From positions 256,365 to 320,364 of the forward strand of contig JBMHBY010000005.1 in assembly GCA_049890195.1 (NCBI GenBank): a stretch of 64,000 nucleotides of DNA, read 5' to 3'. The position numbers and the translations under genes are program-made. Under the pieces are notes generated by a model that was not told the origin of the DNA, ran no database searches, and saw nothing but the letters and a program-made list of their open reading frames with translations. This stretch comes from JAYQKL01 sp049890195 (GTDB lineage Bacteria > Pseudomonadota > Alphaproteobacteria > RS24). This document shows, piece by piece, positions 52,481 to 61,761 of the stretch. Within the stretch, counting starts at the first letter, position 1. The number at the start of each line of letters is the position of its first letter.

Positions 52481-53871
52481 TGGCGAAATCCGGAACGCAA
52501 TATGTCTGTCAGTCCTGCGGTGCCGTCAGCAACAAATGGAGCGGCAAATGCGAAAGTTGCAATGAATGGAACACGCTTGTCGAGGAGAAATCAGCAAGTG
52601 GCCCGCCGCTTGGCCGCAGCGCCAAACCCGGCAAGGGCAAGGCCCAGATCATTGAACTGACCAGCCTCGCCGGTGAGGCGGAGGCCCCGCCGCGCAACCA
52701 GACCGGCATCAAGGAATTTGACCGGGTGATCGGCGGCGGCTTCGTGCCCGGCTCGGCCATTCTGCTCGGCGGTGATCCCGGCATCGGGAAATCGACCATA
52801 TTGCTGCAAGCCGCAGCGGCTTTGGCAGAACACGGCAAACAGGTTGTCTATATCTCCGGCGAGGAGGCCATCGCACAGCTGCGAATGCGCGCCAGCCGCC
52901 TCGGCTTGTCGGAGGCACCGGTCAAACTTGGGGCGGAGACCAATGTTGCGGATATTCTTGCAACGCTGAAAAAGGGGGAGACGGCCGACCTTGTCATCAT
53001 CGATTCGATCCAGACAGTCTGGTCGCCCAGCATCGAAAGCGCACCCGGCACCGTCTCCCAGGTCCGGGCCGCCGCCCAGGAGTTGATCCATCATACCAAA
53101 TCAGCCGACACCGCGCTGGTGCTGGTCGGACATGTCACCAAAGAGGGCCAAATCGCCGGCCCGCGTGTTTTGGAGCATATGGTTGACACAGTTGTCTATT
53201 TTGAGGGCGACCGGGGCCACAGCTTCCGGATTCTGAGGTCTGTCAAAAACCGTTTCGGCCCGACCGATGAAATCGGCGTATTCGAGATGCGTGGTGCGGG
53301 GCTCGCAGAAGTCGCCAACCCGTCCGCCCTTTTTCTGGAGGCGCGTGAAAAAAACGTCCCCGGCGCGGTTGTTTTTGCAGGCATTGAGGGCACACGCCCC
53401 CTGCTTGTTGAAATTCAGGCTTTGGCTGCGCCCTCCTCACTGGCCACACCCCGGCGTGCTGTTGTCGGTTGGGACAGCAACCGGCTGTCCATGGTTCTGG
53501 CGGTGCTGGAGGCGCGCTGCGGCATGAGCTTTGCCGGCAAGGATGTCTTCCTGAATGTTGCCGGCGGCCTCAGAATACATGAACCGGCGGCGGATCTGGC
53601 TGTCGCCGCAGCCCTGATGTCGTCCCTGACCAATGCCGCCCTGCCCAATGATACGGTGGTTTTCGGTGAAATCAGCCTGTCCGGGGCGGTGCGACCCGTT
53701 GCCCAAACGACGGCACGTCTCAAAGAGGCGTCCAAGCTTGGGTTTTCAACCGCTCTGTCGGCTTTGCCGGCCAATCAGGAGACACCCCCGCTGGACGTCC
53801 AACATATTGAGAGTCTGGGCGACATGATGCAGACCCTTGGTGTCCTGCCGGACAGGGGGGACCGTGGCTGA
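52480..53871 (+). CDS. radA: DNA repair protein RadA
   Basis: A 463-residue RecA-like branch-migration helicase. It has an N-terminal zinc finger (CQSCG...CESCNEW), the P-loop GGDPGIGKSTILL, the RadA-specific KNRFGPTDEIGVFEM motif and a C-terminal Lon-like domain without protease residues (RLSMVLAVLEARCG onward). It begins on the last base of the mlaF stop (TGATG) and its end overlaps cvpA by 8 bases. Confidence 0.96.
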   Translation: MAKSGTQYVCQSCGAVSNKWSGKCESCNEWNTLVEEKSASGPPLGRSAKPGKGKAQIIELTSLAGEAEAPPRNQTGIKEFDRVIGGGFVPGSAILLGGDPGIGKSTILLQAAAALAEHGKQVVYISGEEAIAQLRMRASRLGLSEAPVKLGAETNVADILATLKKGETADLVIIDSIQTVWSPSIESAPGTVSQVRAAAQELIHHTKSADTALVLVGHVTKEGQIAGPRVLEHMVDTVVYFEGDRGHSFRILRSVKNRFGPTDEIGVFEMRGAGLAEVANPSALFLEAREKNVPGAVVFAGIEGTRPLLVEIQALAAPSSLATPRRAVVGWDSNRLSMVLAVLEARCGMSFAGKDVFLNVAGGLRIHEPAADLAVAAALMSSLTNAALPNDTVVFGEISLSGAVRPVAQTTARLKEASKLGFSTALSALPANQETPPLDVQHIESLGDMMQTLGVLPDRGDRG

Positions 53872-54433
53872 CTTTTTCAACGCCCTTGATATCGTTATTG
53901 TGGTGGTCGTCAGCGTGTCCACAGCCATCGCCGTTTTGCGGGGATTCACAAAAGAGGTACTTTCCATCACCGGCTGGGTGCTCGCCCTGCTCGGGACGCT
54001 CTACAGTTTCCCGCTGACCAAACCTCTGGCCCGCGACTTCATTTCCCCGGACTGGCTGGCGGACGGCATTGTGCTTATGCTGACCTTCATCCTGATCCTT
54101 ATCGGTTTCAATCTGGTGGCGCATGTCTTTTCCAAACAAATCAAAAAAAGTAATTTCGGTGGTCTCGACAGGATATTGGGGGCCGCCTTTGGGGTCTTAC
54201 GCGGCCTGCTTGTGCTGGTTTTCGCCTATTATGTTGTTTTGTTGCTGTTGCCTTATGAGGAGCACCCCGGCTGGCTGAAAGACGGCAAATTAATGCCCTT
54301 TGTTCAAGCCAGCACAACCGGGATTATGCGCCTCATCCCGATTGAAAACCTGTCAGACCGGATACCGACCATTGATGAAATGTTGTCCGAGCCGGGCTAT
54401 GAAGATTTATTGAATGGAACGCTGACAAAATGA
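53864..54433 (+). CDS. cvpA: CvpA family membrane protein
   Basis: A 189-residue inner membrane protein with four hydrophobic segments (about 5-25, 30-50, 65-85 and 103-125) and a short soluble tail. CvpA was first described for colicin V production and lies next to purF in many Proteobacteria; recent work links it to envelope stress, but its molecular function is not settled. The GTG start at 53864 lies in the end of radA and follows GGGGG; a longer frame inside radA is rejected. Confidence 0.9.
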   Translation: MADFFNALDIVIVVVVSVSTAIAVLRGFTKEVLSITGWVLALLGTLYSFPLTKPLARDFISPDWLADGIVLMLTFILILIGFNLVAHVFSKQIKKSNFGGLDRILGAAFGVLRGLLVLVFAYYVVLLLLPYEEHPGWLKDGKLMPFVQASTTGIMRLIPIENLSDRIPTIDEMLSEPGYEDLLNGTLTK

Positions 54434-54467
54434 ACGGTTCAGGTTATAAGCAAACTGTATTGACAAG

Positions 54468-54485
54468 AGGGCGACACAGCGCCCT
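54468..54485 (+). other. Stem-loop between cvpA and purF
   Basis: AGGGCG (54468-54473), loop ACACAG and CGCCCT (54480-54485) form a perfect 6-bp GC-rich stem that can be extended by three pairs across a two-base bulge. No T-run follows. It lies 26 bases before the purF start and may shape the purF leader or protect the upstream mRNA end. Confidence 0.45.
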
Positions 54486-54510
54486 TGAAAGCAAAACAGG
54501 CAGGTGAGAG

Positions 54511-55977
54511 TTGACCCATCTGACACATGAGGATTTTGACGGCGATACGCTGCGTGAGGAGTGCGGCGTCTTCGGCATCTACAATCATCCCGATGCCGCC
54601 GCCTTGACCGCCTTGGGGCTTCATGCCCTTCAACACCGTGGACAGGAAGCCGCCGGTATTGTCAGCTTTGACGGCACCCGGTTCAATTCCGAGCGCCGCA
54701 TGGGTCTGGTCAGCGAACATTTCACCAAAGCCAATGTGATTGACCGTCTTGAAGGGAACTCCGCCATCGGTCATGTGCGTTACTCCACCACCGGAGAGAC
54801 CATTTTGCGCAATGTACAGCCGCTTTTTGCTGATCTGGCGGTCGGGGGCTTTGCCTGTGCACATAACGGCAATTTAACCAATGCGCTGACACTCAGAAAC
54901 GAATTGGTCAAACGCGGCGCGATTTTCCAGTCAACATCAGATACAGAGACCATTTTGCAGCTTGTGGCCCGGTCGCAGCGCCGTAAGACCGTTGACCGGT
55001 TGATTGACACGCTCTTTCAGATCCAGGGCGCCTACAGTCTGGTCGTGCTGACCAACAAAAAACTGATCGGGGCGCGTGACCCGCTCGGCATCCGCCCGCT
55101 GGTTCTTGGTGATCTGGACGGCTCACCCGTTCTGGCGTCCGAAACCTGCGCCCTCGACATCATCGGCGCCTCTTTTGTCCGCGAAGTGGAAAATGGCGAG
55201 ATTGTCGTGATTGATGAAAACGGCATTGAAAGCGTCAAACCCTTCCCGCAAACGGCTCCACGCCCCTGCATTTTCGAATATATTTATTTTTCCCGCCCGG
55301 ACTCAATACTTGATGGCCGCAGCATTTATGACTGCCGCAAGAATTTCGGCCGTGTACTTGCCGAGGAGAGCGGTGTTGACGCTGATGTCGTCATCCCGGT
55401 GCCGGACAGCGGTGTACCGGCTGCCATTGGATATGCCGAAAAATCCGGGATCCCCTTTGAACTGGGCATCATCCGGAACCATTATGTTGGACGGACATTC
55501 ATTGAACCCACACAGGCCGTGCGCCAGCTCGGTGTCAAACGCAAGCACAACCCCAACAAGGCGCATGTAGAGGGCAAGCGGGTCATATTGATTGATGACT
55601 CCATCGTCCGTGGGACAACCTCCGTTAAGATTGTCGAAATGATGCGTGAAGCCGGTGCCACAGAAGTGCATATGCGGATTGCCTCACCACCGATTACGCA
55701 CCCTGATTTTTACGGCATTGACACGCCCGACAAAGAGCAGCTTCTCGCCGCCAATCAAAGTCTTGCTGAAATGTGTGCCTATATCGGCGCCGACAGTCTG
55801 GCTTTTCTCAGTGTTGACGGCGTTTATCATGCCATGGGGCATGCGCAGGGTCGCAATCCTGAACAGCCGCAATACACCGACCATTGCTTCACCGGTGATT
55901 ACCCCACTCCATTGTCGGACCAGAATGGAGATGAGAAAATTCAACAGCTTTCCCTTCTGAAAGAGAAGGCCGAGTGA
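54511..55977 (+). CDS. purF: Amidophosphoribosyltransferase
   Basis: A 488-residue enzyme for the first committed step of purine synthesis. The glutaminase nucleophile is C18 in REECGVFGIYNH, so the first 17 residues would be the propeptide; ALQHRGQEAAGI and the PRPP loop ILIDDSIVRGTTS are present. It resembles Bacillus-type enzymes overall, but two of the four iron-sulfur cysteines are replaced (HPDFYGID has Asp, and the position three before HCFTG is Thr), so a cluster is unlikely. The start is TTG at 54511 with AGGTGAGAG before it; no ATG fits. Confidence 0.95.
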   Translation: MTHLTHEDFDGDTLREECGVFGIYNHPDAAALTALGLHALQHRGQEAAGIVSFDGTRFNSERRMGLVSEHFTKANVIDRLEGNSAIGHVRYSTTGETILRNVQPLFADLAVGGFACAHNGNLTNALTLRNELVKRGAIFQSTSDTETILQLVARSQRRKTVDRLIDTLFQIQGAYSLVVLTNKKLIGARDPLGIRPLVLGDLDGSPVLASETCALDIIGASFVREVENGEIVVIDENGIESVKPFPQTAPRPCIFEYIYFSRPDSILDGRSIYDCRKNFGRVLAEESGVDADVVIPVPDSGVPAAIGYAEKSGIPFELGIIRNHYVGRTFIEPTQAVRQLGVKRKHNPNKAHVEGKRVILIDDSIVRGTTSVKIVEMMREAGATEVHMRIASPPITHPDFYGIDTPDKEQLLAANQSLAEMCAYIGADSLAFLSVDGVYHAMGHAQGRNPEQPQYTDHCFTGDYPTPLSDQNGDEKIQQLSLLKEKAE

Positions 55978-56687
55978 CGCATTCCCAAGACCAGCGCGTA
56001 GCCCTCGTCACCGGTGCCAGCCGCGGTATCGGTCGCGCAGTCGCCTTGGCCCTTGCAGCGCAGGGCGATCATGTCCTGCTGGTCAGCCGGAATGAGGATA
56101 ATCTGGCATCGGTTTATGACGAAATTGATGCCGCAGGCGGCGCGGCGACGGGTGTGCCTCTTGATGTGACGGATTATGCGGCGCTCGACAGGCTCGGCGC
56201 GGTCATTGCTGAAAAATGGGGACGGCTTGACGCCCTGGTCGGCAATGCCGCCATACTCGGCCCGATGTCTCCCGTGGCCCATATTGCCGGCGATGAATTT
56301 GAGAACCTCATGGCTGTGAATGTCACTGCCAATGCGCGGCTGATTCAATCGATGGAACCGCTGTTGCTGGCGTCTGACGCAGGCCGCGCTGTTTTTGTCA
56401 CCTCCGGTGTGGCCGAAAGCGCCAAACCCTTCTGGGGCGGTTATGCATCGTCGAAAGCGGCTCTCAACACCCTTGTGCGCTGTTGGGCCCACGAGCAGCA
56501 GGAAACCAACCTGAAAGTCAACCTCGTGTCCCCCGGCCCCATCCGCACCGCCATGCGCGCCAAAGCCATGCCTGGGGAAGACCCGACGACCTTAACGACA
56601 CCAGAGGAACTGGCCCCCTTGTTTGTAAAAATCTTGTCCCCTGACTGGACGCAAACGGGTCAAATCATAGATTTTCGCCGGCTTTGA
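55974..56687 (+). CDS. Short-chain dehydrogenase/reductase
   Basis: A 237-residue SDR with the cofactor loop TGASRGIGRAVALALA, NAAILG in place of the usual NNAG, the catalytic serine in VTSGVAES and Y-x-x-x-K in YASSKAA. The substrate is unknown. Its GTG start overlaps the purF stop by four bases, and this purF-SDR pairing recurs in Alphaproteobacteria, which hints at a housekeeping role. Its last 23 bases overlap, antisense, the end of the lipoprotein gene. Confidence 0.9.
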   Translation: MTHSQDQRVALVTGASRGIGRAVALALAAQGDHVLLVSRNEDNLASVYDEIDAAGGAATGVPLDVTDYAALDRLGAVIAEKWGRLDALVGNAAILGPMSPVAHIAGDEFENLMAVNVTANARLIQSMEPLLLASDAGRAVFVTSGVAESAKPFWGGYASSKAALNTLVRCWAHEQQETNLKVNLVSPGPIRTAMRAKAMPGEDPTTLTTPEELAPLFVKILSPDWTQTGQIIDFRRL

Positions 56688-57189
56688 CCGGCGCATCAGC
56701 TTTTTCCGCCTCACCTTCCGGCGTCGGGACACAGGACTTGATGATGCGGGCGCAATGGCCTTTCGCACGGGGCGAAGTGAGTTCAAAGCTGAGATCTTCA
56801 ACTTTCGAGTCGTTCATCCAGAAACCGACACGGCATCCTTTTTGGACAACATCAATCCAATCATGATGCCCCAAAAAGGAATGGTCATAAGCGCCGCAAT
56901 AATAATTATGGGTATAGAGCGAACAGCCATGATGGTGGTGTCCGTAGAGGGGGTCTCGTTCAAGCCGCGTGGTGACGTTCGAATATGAAAGGATCTGTTT
57001 GCCGTTTTTCAAATCGACCGTTGCGTCCGGCAGACCGGCACACGCAACAATGTCTTCGGCAGATTTGCCCTTCAGTTCTTCAACCGCATTTTTCAGGAAG
57101 TTTTCCAATTCGGGGTTGGGCTGACCGGCACATGCCGAAATCAGCGTGACCATAAACAGGGTCGGGATGATATTCTTAATTTTCTTCAT
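56665..57189 (-). CDS. His/Cys-rich putative lipoprotein
   Basis: About 174 residues starting MKKIKNIIPTLFMVTLISAC, with a lipobox LISAC, so it is probably a membrane-anchored periplasmic lipoprotein. I do not recognise a named family. The mature part begins with a helix (NPELENFLKNAVEEL), then an ACAGLPD loop like those of small outer membrane lipoproteins, then a striking segment with four consecutive histidines and CSLYTHNYYCGAYDH, and two further cysteines (HCARIIKSC) near the end. This composition could bind metal. No clear ribosome binding site precedes either candidate start (57189 or 57201). Confidence 0.75.
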   Translation of the reverse strand: MKKIKNIIPTLFMVTLISACAGQPNPELENFLKNAVEELKGKSAEDIVACAGLPDATVDLKNGKQILSYSNVTTRLERDPLYGHHHHGCSLYTHNYYCGAYDHSFLGHHDWIDVVQKGCRVGFWMNDSKVEDLSFELTSPRAKGHCARIIKSCVPTPEGEAEKADAPVKAGENL

Positions 57190-57279
57190 GGGGAAAATCA
57201 TAAAGTCAAAAGCGTTTTTTGTGAAGGCTGGCGTGTGCTGAAAATTCACAAATGGTTAAGCGAGTTGATTGCGTTGGAG

Positions 57280-58692
57280 CTATTTTTTGTCAGCATAGGG
57301 GTTTTTGCCCTTGCGGATGAAAAACCGGATGGGTATCCCGCTGAGGTCAAACTGTTCGCGCAAGGAGTTGGTCAAATAGCGGATGTAGGAGTCCGGCACG
57401 GCATTGCCGCGGCTGGAAAAGGCGACAAAGGTCGGCGGTCTGGATTTGGCCTGCGTTACATATCTCAACCTGACCGGACGTCCCTTATCCGCCGGCGGGT
57501 TATGTTTGGATGTAGCGGACTCCAGCCATTTATTTAGCCTTGCAGTGCCGACGCGGGCGTTCCAGATCTCCTGCTGTCGAGCAATGGCCGGCATCAGCTC
57601 GTTCAGCCCCTTCCCGGTCTTGGCAGAAAAAGTCAACACCGGCACGCCCTTGAGCTTGGGCAAGGCGAATTCCAGCTTGTCCCGTATGATCGAACGCACC
57701 TCTTTGCGGTCCAGTTTCAGATCCCACTTGTTGACGGCAATGACCAGGGCGCGCCCCTCGCGCTCAACCAGATCCGCCAGTTGGATGTCCTGTTTGTCAA
57801 ACGGCGTCTCGGCGTCAATCAGCAACACCACCACTTCAGCGAATTTAACGGCCCGCAAACCGTCAGCGACAGAGAGTTTTTCAAGTTTTTCCGTTACCCG
57901 TGATTTACGGCGCACCCCGGCCGTGTCCCAAAGCTTGATCCGGCGTTCAACCTCGCCATCTTTGGTGTTTTGCAACCATTTCCACTCGACCCCGATTGAG
58001 TCACGGGTAATTCCGGCTTCCGGACCGGTCAGCAGGCGCTCCTCGCCAAGTAATTTGTTGATCAAGGTGGACTTACCGGCATTCGGTCGCCCAAGGATTG
58101 CAACCCGAAGAGGTTTTTCCAGATTGAGCGTAAACGGTGCATCCGGATCAAAGTCCTCCTCCTCATCATCCTCAAAATCCTCACCGGCATCCGGCCGGCT
58201 GTCCATGGCGTCACGCACCAATGTATAAAGGTCCCCCATGCCGTGACCATGCTCAGCTGAAAGGCCGATCGGTTCACCAAGCCCCAGCTCATAAGCCTCG
58301 AAAAAACCTGTTTCACCTGCATTGCCTTCATATTTGTTGGCCGCAAGTATGACCGGCTTTGTCGTCCGGCGGATCAAATCTGCGAAAAACCTGTCCTCGG
58401 GCAAAATGCCGGCACGTGCATCCGTCAGCATCAAAATCATGTCAGCCTGCGCCATGGCCAGCTCCGTCTGACTGCGCATGCGGGCTTCCAGCGAACCTTT
58501 GGGTGCATCCTCAAGACCGGCCGTATCAACGACCGTAAACCGCAGATCACCCAGCTTGGCATCCCCTTCACGCCGGTCGCGCGTCACCCCCGGGCTGTCA
58601 TCCACAAGTGCCAGCCGTCGCCCGGTCAGGCGATTGAAAAGGGTTGATTTCCCGACATTGGGACGTCCCACTATCGCGAGGGTAAAATTCAT
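57280..58692 (-). CDS. der: Ribosome-assembly GTPase Der (EngA)
   Basis: A 470-residue GTPase for 50S assembly with two tandem G domains. The first has GRPNVGKSTLFNRL and DTAGLED; the second GRPNAGKSTLINKL and DTAGVRR, with NKWD; a KH-like domain ends the protein. An acidic linker (EDFEDDEEEDFDPD) separates the G domains. GAGG precedes the ATG. It lies 16 bases after bamB in the YfgM-like-bamB-der operon, an order shared with E. coli. Confidence 0.97.
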   Translation of the reverse strand: MNFTLAIVGRPNVGKSTLFNRLTGRRLALVDDSPGVTRDRREGDAKLGDLRFTVVDTAGLEDAPKGSLEARMRSQTELAMAQADMILMLTDARAGILPEDRFFADLIRRTTKPVILAANKYEGNAGETGFFEAYELGLGEPIGLSAEHGHGMGDLYTLVRDAMDSRPDAGEDFEDDEEEDFDPDAPFTLNLEKPLRVAILGRPNAGKSTLINKLLGEERLLTGPEAGITRDSIGVEWKWLQNTKDGEVERRIKLWDTAGVRRKSRVTEKLEKLSVADGLRAVKFAEVVVLLIDAETPFDKQDIQLADLVEREGRALVIAVNKWDLKLDRKEVRSIIRDKLEFALPKLKGVPVLTFSAKTGKGLNELMPAIARQQEIWNARVGTARLNKWLESATSKHNPPADKGRPVRLRYVTQAKSRPPTFVAFSSRGNAVPDSYIRYLTNSLREQFDLSGIPIRFFIRKGKNPYADKK

Positions 58693-58708
58693 ATTTGCCT
58701 CTAACTGC

Positions 58709-60052
58709 CTATTGGTAGGCGATCAGACGACCGTCATCCGTCAGAATATACAGGGTTTTATTGGCGACAACAGGTGTCACCTCAACCGGATCATCAACAT
58801 CTATTGTGCTGAGAAGTTCGCCGGTGTAAGGCGACAGAGTGAGGAGTTGCCCCAGGCTGTTTCCAAGGATCAGACGGTCAGAAGCCAGAACCGGTCCAGA
58901 CCAGCTGATCGGTTCGTCAAAATCACCGTCTTCATATTTCTCCAACTGCTTCACCCAGCGCACCCTACCCTGATTTCGGCTCAGACAAACCAGCTCAGCG
59001 TCAATGGTCACGACATAGATGTTGTCGCCCGCAATCCAGGGGGTTTCAATCGAAGTCAACTCTGACATCCAAACCCGTTCCCCGGAGCGCAGATCAATCG
59101 ACACCATGCGGCCTCCGTGCGACACGGCAAAAACCCGGTCGCGGTCAATCACAGGGCGGCCGATGACGGCTGCCAAATCTGACAAGGGGGTGAGTTGGCG
59201 GGTGCGGGTCAGACTGTCGGACCAGTTGACCAGTCCGTTGTTTGTCCGCATGGCCAACACCTCCCCAGACGTGAAGCCCGCCACAACTAGATCACCGGCC
59301 ACAGCCGGGCTGGTCGCGGACATAATCGTTGCCGGTTCCAAAATGGCTGTCTGGTTCCAGAGGCGCGCACCGTCAACGGCTGAAAAGACCTGAAGTTGGT
59401 TGTCGTGGCTGATGGCGAAAATGCGTCCGTTCGATACGGTCGGAGCCGTCCGGAACGGGATCGGGGTTTGGACACGCCAGACGATCTCACCGGTTTCACT
59501 GTCCAGTGCCATCACCTCACCAAAACCGGTAACTGCAAATATCTGTCCATCCGCATAGGCGATGCCGCCGCCAAAACCATCTTCAATCTCGCTTTTCTTG
59601 GGGGCCAGGTCGGTCCGCCACTGACGTTTGCCGGTCTGTGCGTTGACCGCAACAACCTCCAAATCCGCACCGAGGGCAAAAACCTTGTTGTCCACAACCA
59701 GTGGCGGGGCCGTCAGCTTGATGTCGCGTGAACTCCCCTCCACCATGGAGACGCTGAACAGTTTTCTCAGATTGTCGCCGAGCGCAAGATGGTGGGCGAC
59801 ATTATCGGCAAAACCGCCCGGCTGCGTCCATCCCAGATTAGCATAGGGACGGGGCAGGATGATTTTCTGGCCAACAAGGCGTGGATCAGCCTCAAGCCGG
59901 CGTTCAAAACTGAGTACGGAAATGCGCTCCCCTTTGACCTTCTTTTTTGTGCTTTCCTCTTCCTCATCCCCACCAAACCAGCCGCAGGACGAAACCACCA
60001 ACGCAAGTGTCATGACGAATGAGGCACGAAGAAATTTTTTTCCGTTTATCAT
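58709..60052 (-). CDS. bamB: Outer membrane assembly lipoprotein BamB
   Basis: A 447-residue beta-propeller lipoprotein of the BAM complex, which folds proteins into the outer membrane. The N-terminus MINGKKFLRASFVMTLALVV precedes the lipobox VSSCGW. PQQ-like propeller repeats follow, each with an aromatic-containing strand (GKRQWRTDL, GEIVWRVQT, GARLWNQT, GLVNWSDS, GERVWMSE, GRVRWVKQ). ATG at 60052 has GGAG eight bases upstream; an ATG at 60073 is in frame. The E. coli order yfgM-bamB-der is kept. Confidence 0.92.
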   Translation of the reverse strand: MINGKKFLRASFVMTLALVVSSCGWFGGDEEEESTKKKVKGERISVLSFERRLEADPRLVGQKIILPRPYANLGWTQPGGFADNVAHHLALGDNLRKLFSVSMVEGSSRDIKLTAPPLVVDNKVFALGADLEVVAVNAQTGKRQWRTDLAPKKSEIEDGFGGGIAYADGQIFAVTGFGEVMALDSETGEIVWRVQTPIPFRTAPTVSNGRIFAISHDNQLQVFSAVDGARLWNQTAILEPATIMSATSPAVAGDLVVAGFTSGEVLAMRTNNGLVNWSDSLTRTRQLTPLSDLAAVIGRPVIDRDRVFAVSHGGRMVSIDLRSGERVWMSELTSIETPWIAGDNIYVVTIDAELVCLSRNQGRVRWVKQLEKYEDGDFDEPISWSGPVLASDRLILGNSLGQLLTLSPYTGELLSTIDVDDPVEVTPVVANKTLYILTDDGRLIAYQ

Positions 60053-60075
60053 GTTACTGCTCCAGCGGCGCATGT

Positions 60076-60741
60076 TTACCTGTCACCCTGATTTAAAAAA
60101 TCATCGACATTCTTGTTCAAAATCAGCAGGCGCAGCTGCATCTGGGCCGGAAGTTTCGGGTCAGATAATGCGGTTGTCAACAACTCCTTGGACATCAGAT
60201 AATCCCCAGCCTTGAAATAGCTTAACGCAAGCATTTCCCGGGCGGCATGACGGAAAGGGCTCTCCGCCTCCAATGCAGTCTCCAGACGCTCCTCAAGCGC
60301 GGCAGGGGCCGCAGTATCCACCAAAAGGGAAACCGCCGCCAGACGGGCATAATCCTTGATTCCGGACGGCAGGCCTCGGTCAGCCGCCAAAGCGTCATAC
60401 AGCCCGACAGCTTCCTGATCATCACCACCTTCCGCCAAAAGCTTGGCACGGCGCAGATCCGCGAGAACTGTGTAGGCATTGTCCGCATTGCTGCTGAACG
60501 CGGCCAGCGCCTCCATCTGCTCCGTGGTGGAGGCATATTCCAAATCAGAAAGCAGGGTTTCATAGGCCGCTGATGCCGACTCATTCTGCCCCTTGCTGTA
60601 GCTTTGCCATCCGGCTGACCCGGCGACAAACAAAACAATGGCCAGTGCAATGCTGATGACATAGATGCCGTATTTTTCCCATACAGCATTCAGGCGGTCC
60701 TGCCTCAACTCAGCATTGATTTCGTCAAAAATGTCAGCCAC
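60076..60741 (-). CDS. YfgM-like tetratricopeptide membrane protein
   Basis: A 221-residue protein with a short cytoplasmic N-terminus (FDEINAELRQDRLNAVWEKYG), one membrane segment (about 25-45) and helical TPR-like repeats to the end. It matches the YfgM/TPR_21 type encoded upstream of bamB; in E. coli YfgM associates with SecYEG and periplasmic chaperones. The start is GTG at 60741 with GAGGAG upstream. It is the first gene of the operon with bamB and der. Confidence 0.87.
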   Translation of the reverse strand: MADIFDEINAELRQDRLNAVWEKYGIYVISIALAIVLFVAGSAGWQSYSKGQNESASAAYETLLSDLEYASTTEQMEALAAFSSNADNAYTVLADLRRAKLLAEGGDDQEAVGLYDALAADRGLPSGIKDYARLAAVSLLVDTAAPAALEERLETALEAESPFRHAAREMLALSYFKAGDYLMSKELLTTALSDPKLPAQMQLRLLILNKNVDDFLNQGDR

Positions 60742-60841
60742 GGTCCGCTCCTCAAATACTTAAAAACATGCCAACTGCACTAAAGGAAACTATCAGCCTC
60801 ATGGGGTCAAAGGCAATGTGAAACTCGTTAAAAAAACTCAG

Positions 60842-60863
60842 AAAACCCTTTTTTTAGGGTTTT
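60842..60863 (-). terminator. Intrinsic terminator overlapping the panB stop
   Basis: On the minus strand AAAACCCT (60863-60856), loop AAAAAA and AGGGTTTT (60849-60842) form an 8-bp stem. The panB stop codon lies within it. A further T-run (seven T) appears a few bases later. It would end panB transcription before the YfgM-like operon promoter. Confidence 0.65.
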
Positions 60864-61690
60864 TTCTTCATCGCATAGGTGTGTTCTTTACCCGGGAACT
60901 TACGACCACGTACCGCGTCGGCATAGCCTTTGGCCGCTGCCGCAATCTGGTCGCCAAGATTGGCGAACTCCTTGACAAATTTCGGTGTTTCGGGGGACAG
61001 ACCCAACATATCCTCAGAAACAAGAATTTGTCCGTCGCAACTTGCGGACGCGCCGATGCCAATGGTCGGAATGGAGAGTTTATCGGTGATGACGTCTGCC
61101 AAATCCGCCGCCATACCCTCAAGCACGACCGCAAAAGCCCCGGCCTGCTCAACAGCAATCGCGTCATTGATCAGCTCATCCCATTGATCCTCAGTCCGCC
61201 CTTGGGTTTTGAAACCGCCCATCACATTGACGCTTTGCGGTGTCAGACCGATATGCGCCATCACCGGAACGCCCCTTTGATGCAGATATTTCACCGTATC
61301 CGCCATGCGTTGACCGCCTTCGATCTTCACCGCCTGACAGCCGGTTTCCTTCATCACCCGTGCGGCATTATGAAAGGCCTGTGACGGGCTTTCCTCATAC
61401 GACCCGAACGGCATATCCACCACAACCAAAGCCTTGTTTGAACCGCGCATCACCGCAGCGCCATGCGCAATCATCATATCCAGTGTCACGCCCAGCGTGC
61501 TGTCCATGCCATACATGACCATGCCGAGACTGTCGCCGACCAGCAGCAAATCGACATGCGGATCCAGCAAACCAGCCGTATGCGCATGATAGGCCGTCAG
61601 GCAGACAATTGGATCACCGCCATTGCCTTTGCGGGACTGCAATTCAGGCACGGTGACGCGTTTTGTGACTTGTGAAGACTGAACAGACAT
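60854..61690 (-). CDS. panB: 3-methyl-2-oxobutanoate hydroxymethyltransferase
   Basis: A 278-residue TIM-barrel enzyme that makes ketopantoate for coenzyme A. Signature segments are LTAYHAHTAGLLDPHVDLLLVGDSLGM-type N-terminal strands, MPFGSYEESP, VKIEGGQRM, MAHIGLTPQSVNVMGGFKTQG and the metal-site glutamate in VVLEGMA. A gene panC is not adjacent. It stands as a single gene between two promoters. Confidence 0.96.
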   Translation of the reverse strand: MSVQSSQVTKRVTVPELQSRKGNGGDPIVCLTAYHAHTAGLLDPHVDLLLVGDSLGMVMYGMDSTLGVTLDMMIAHGAAVMRGSNKALVVVDMPFGSYEESPSQAFHNAARVMKETGCQAVKIEGGQRMADTVKYLHQRGVPVMAHIGLTPQSVNVMGGFKTQGRTEDQWDELINDAIAVEQAGAFAVVLEGMAADLADVITDKLSIPTIGIGASASCDGQILVSEDMLGLSPETPKFVKEFANLGDQIAAAAKGYADAVRGRKFPGKEHTYAMKKKP

Positions 61691-61723
61691 AACACCCTTC
61701 CGTATTTGGCCAGAACCTAGACC

Positions 61724-61729
61724 ATTATA
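61724..61729 (-). promoter_or_regulatory. Candidate -10 box of the panB promoter
   Basis: On the minus strand a perfect TATAAT lies 34 bases before the panB ATG. No good -35 box lies 16-18 bases upstream, so support is partial. Confidence 0.4.
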
Positions 61730-61761
61730 TCTGTTTAATCAATGATTTGCTGCCTGCGCCG

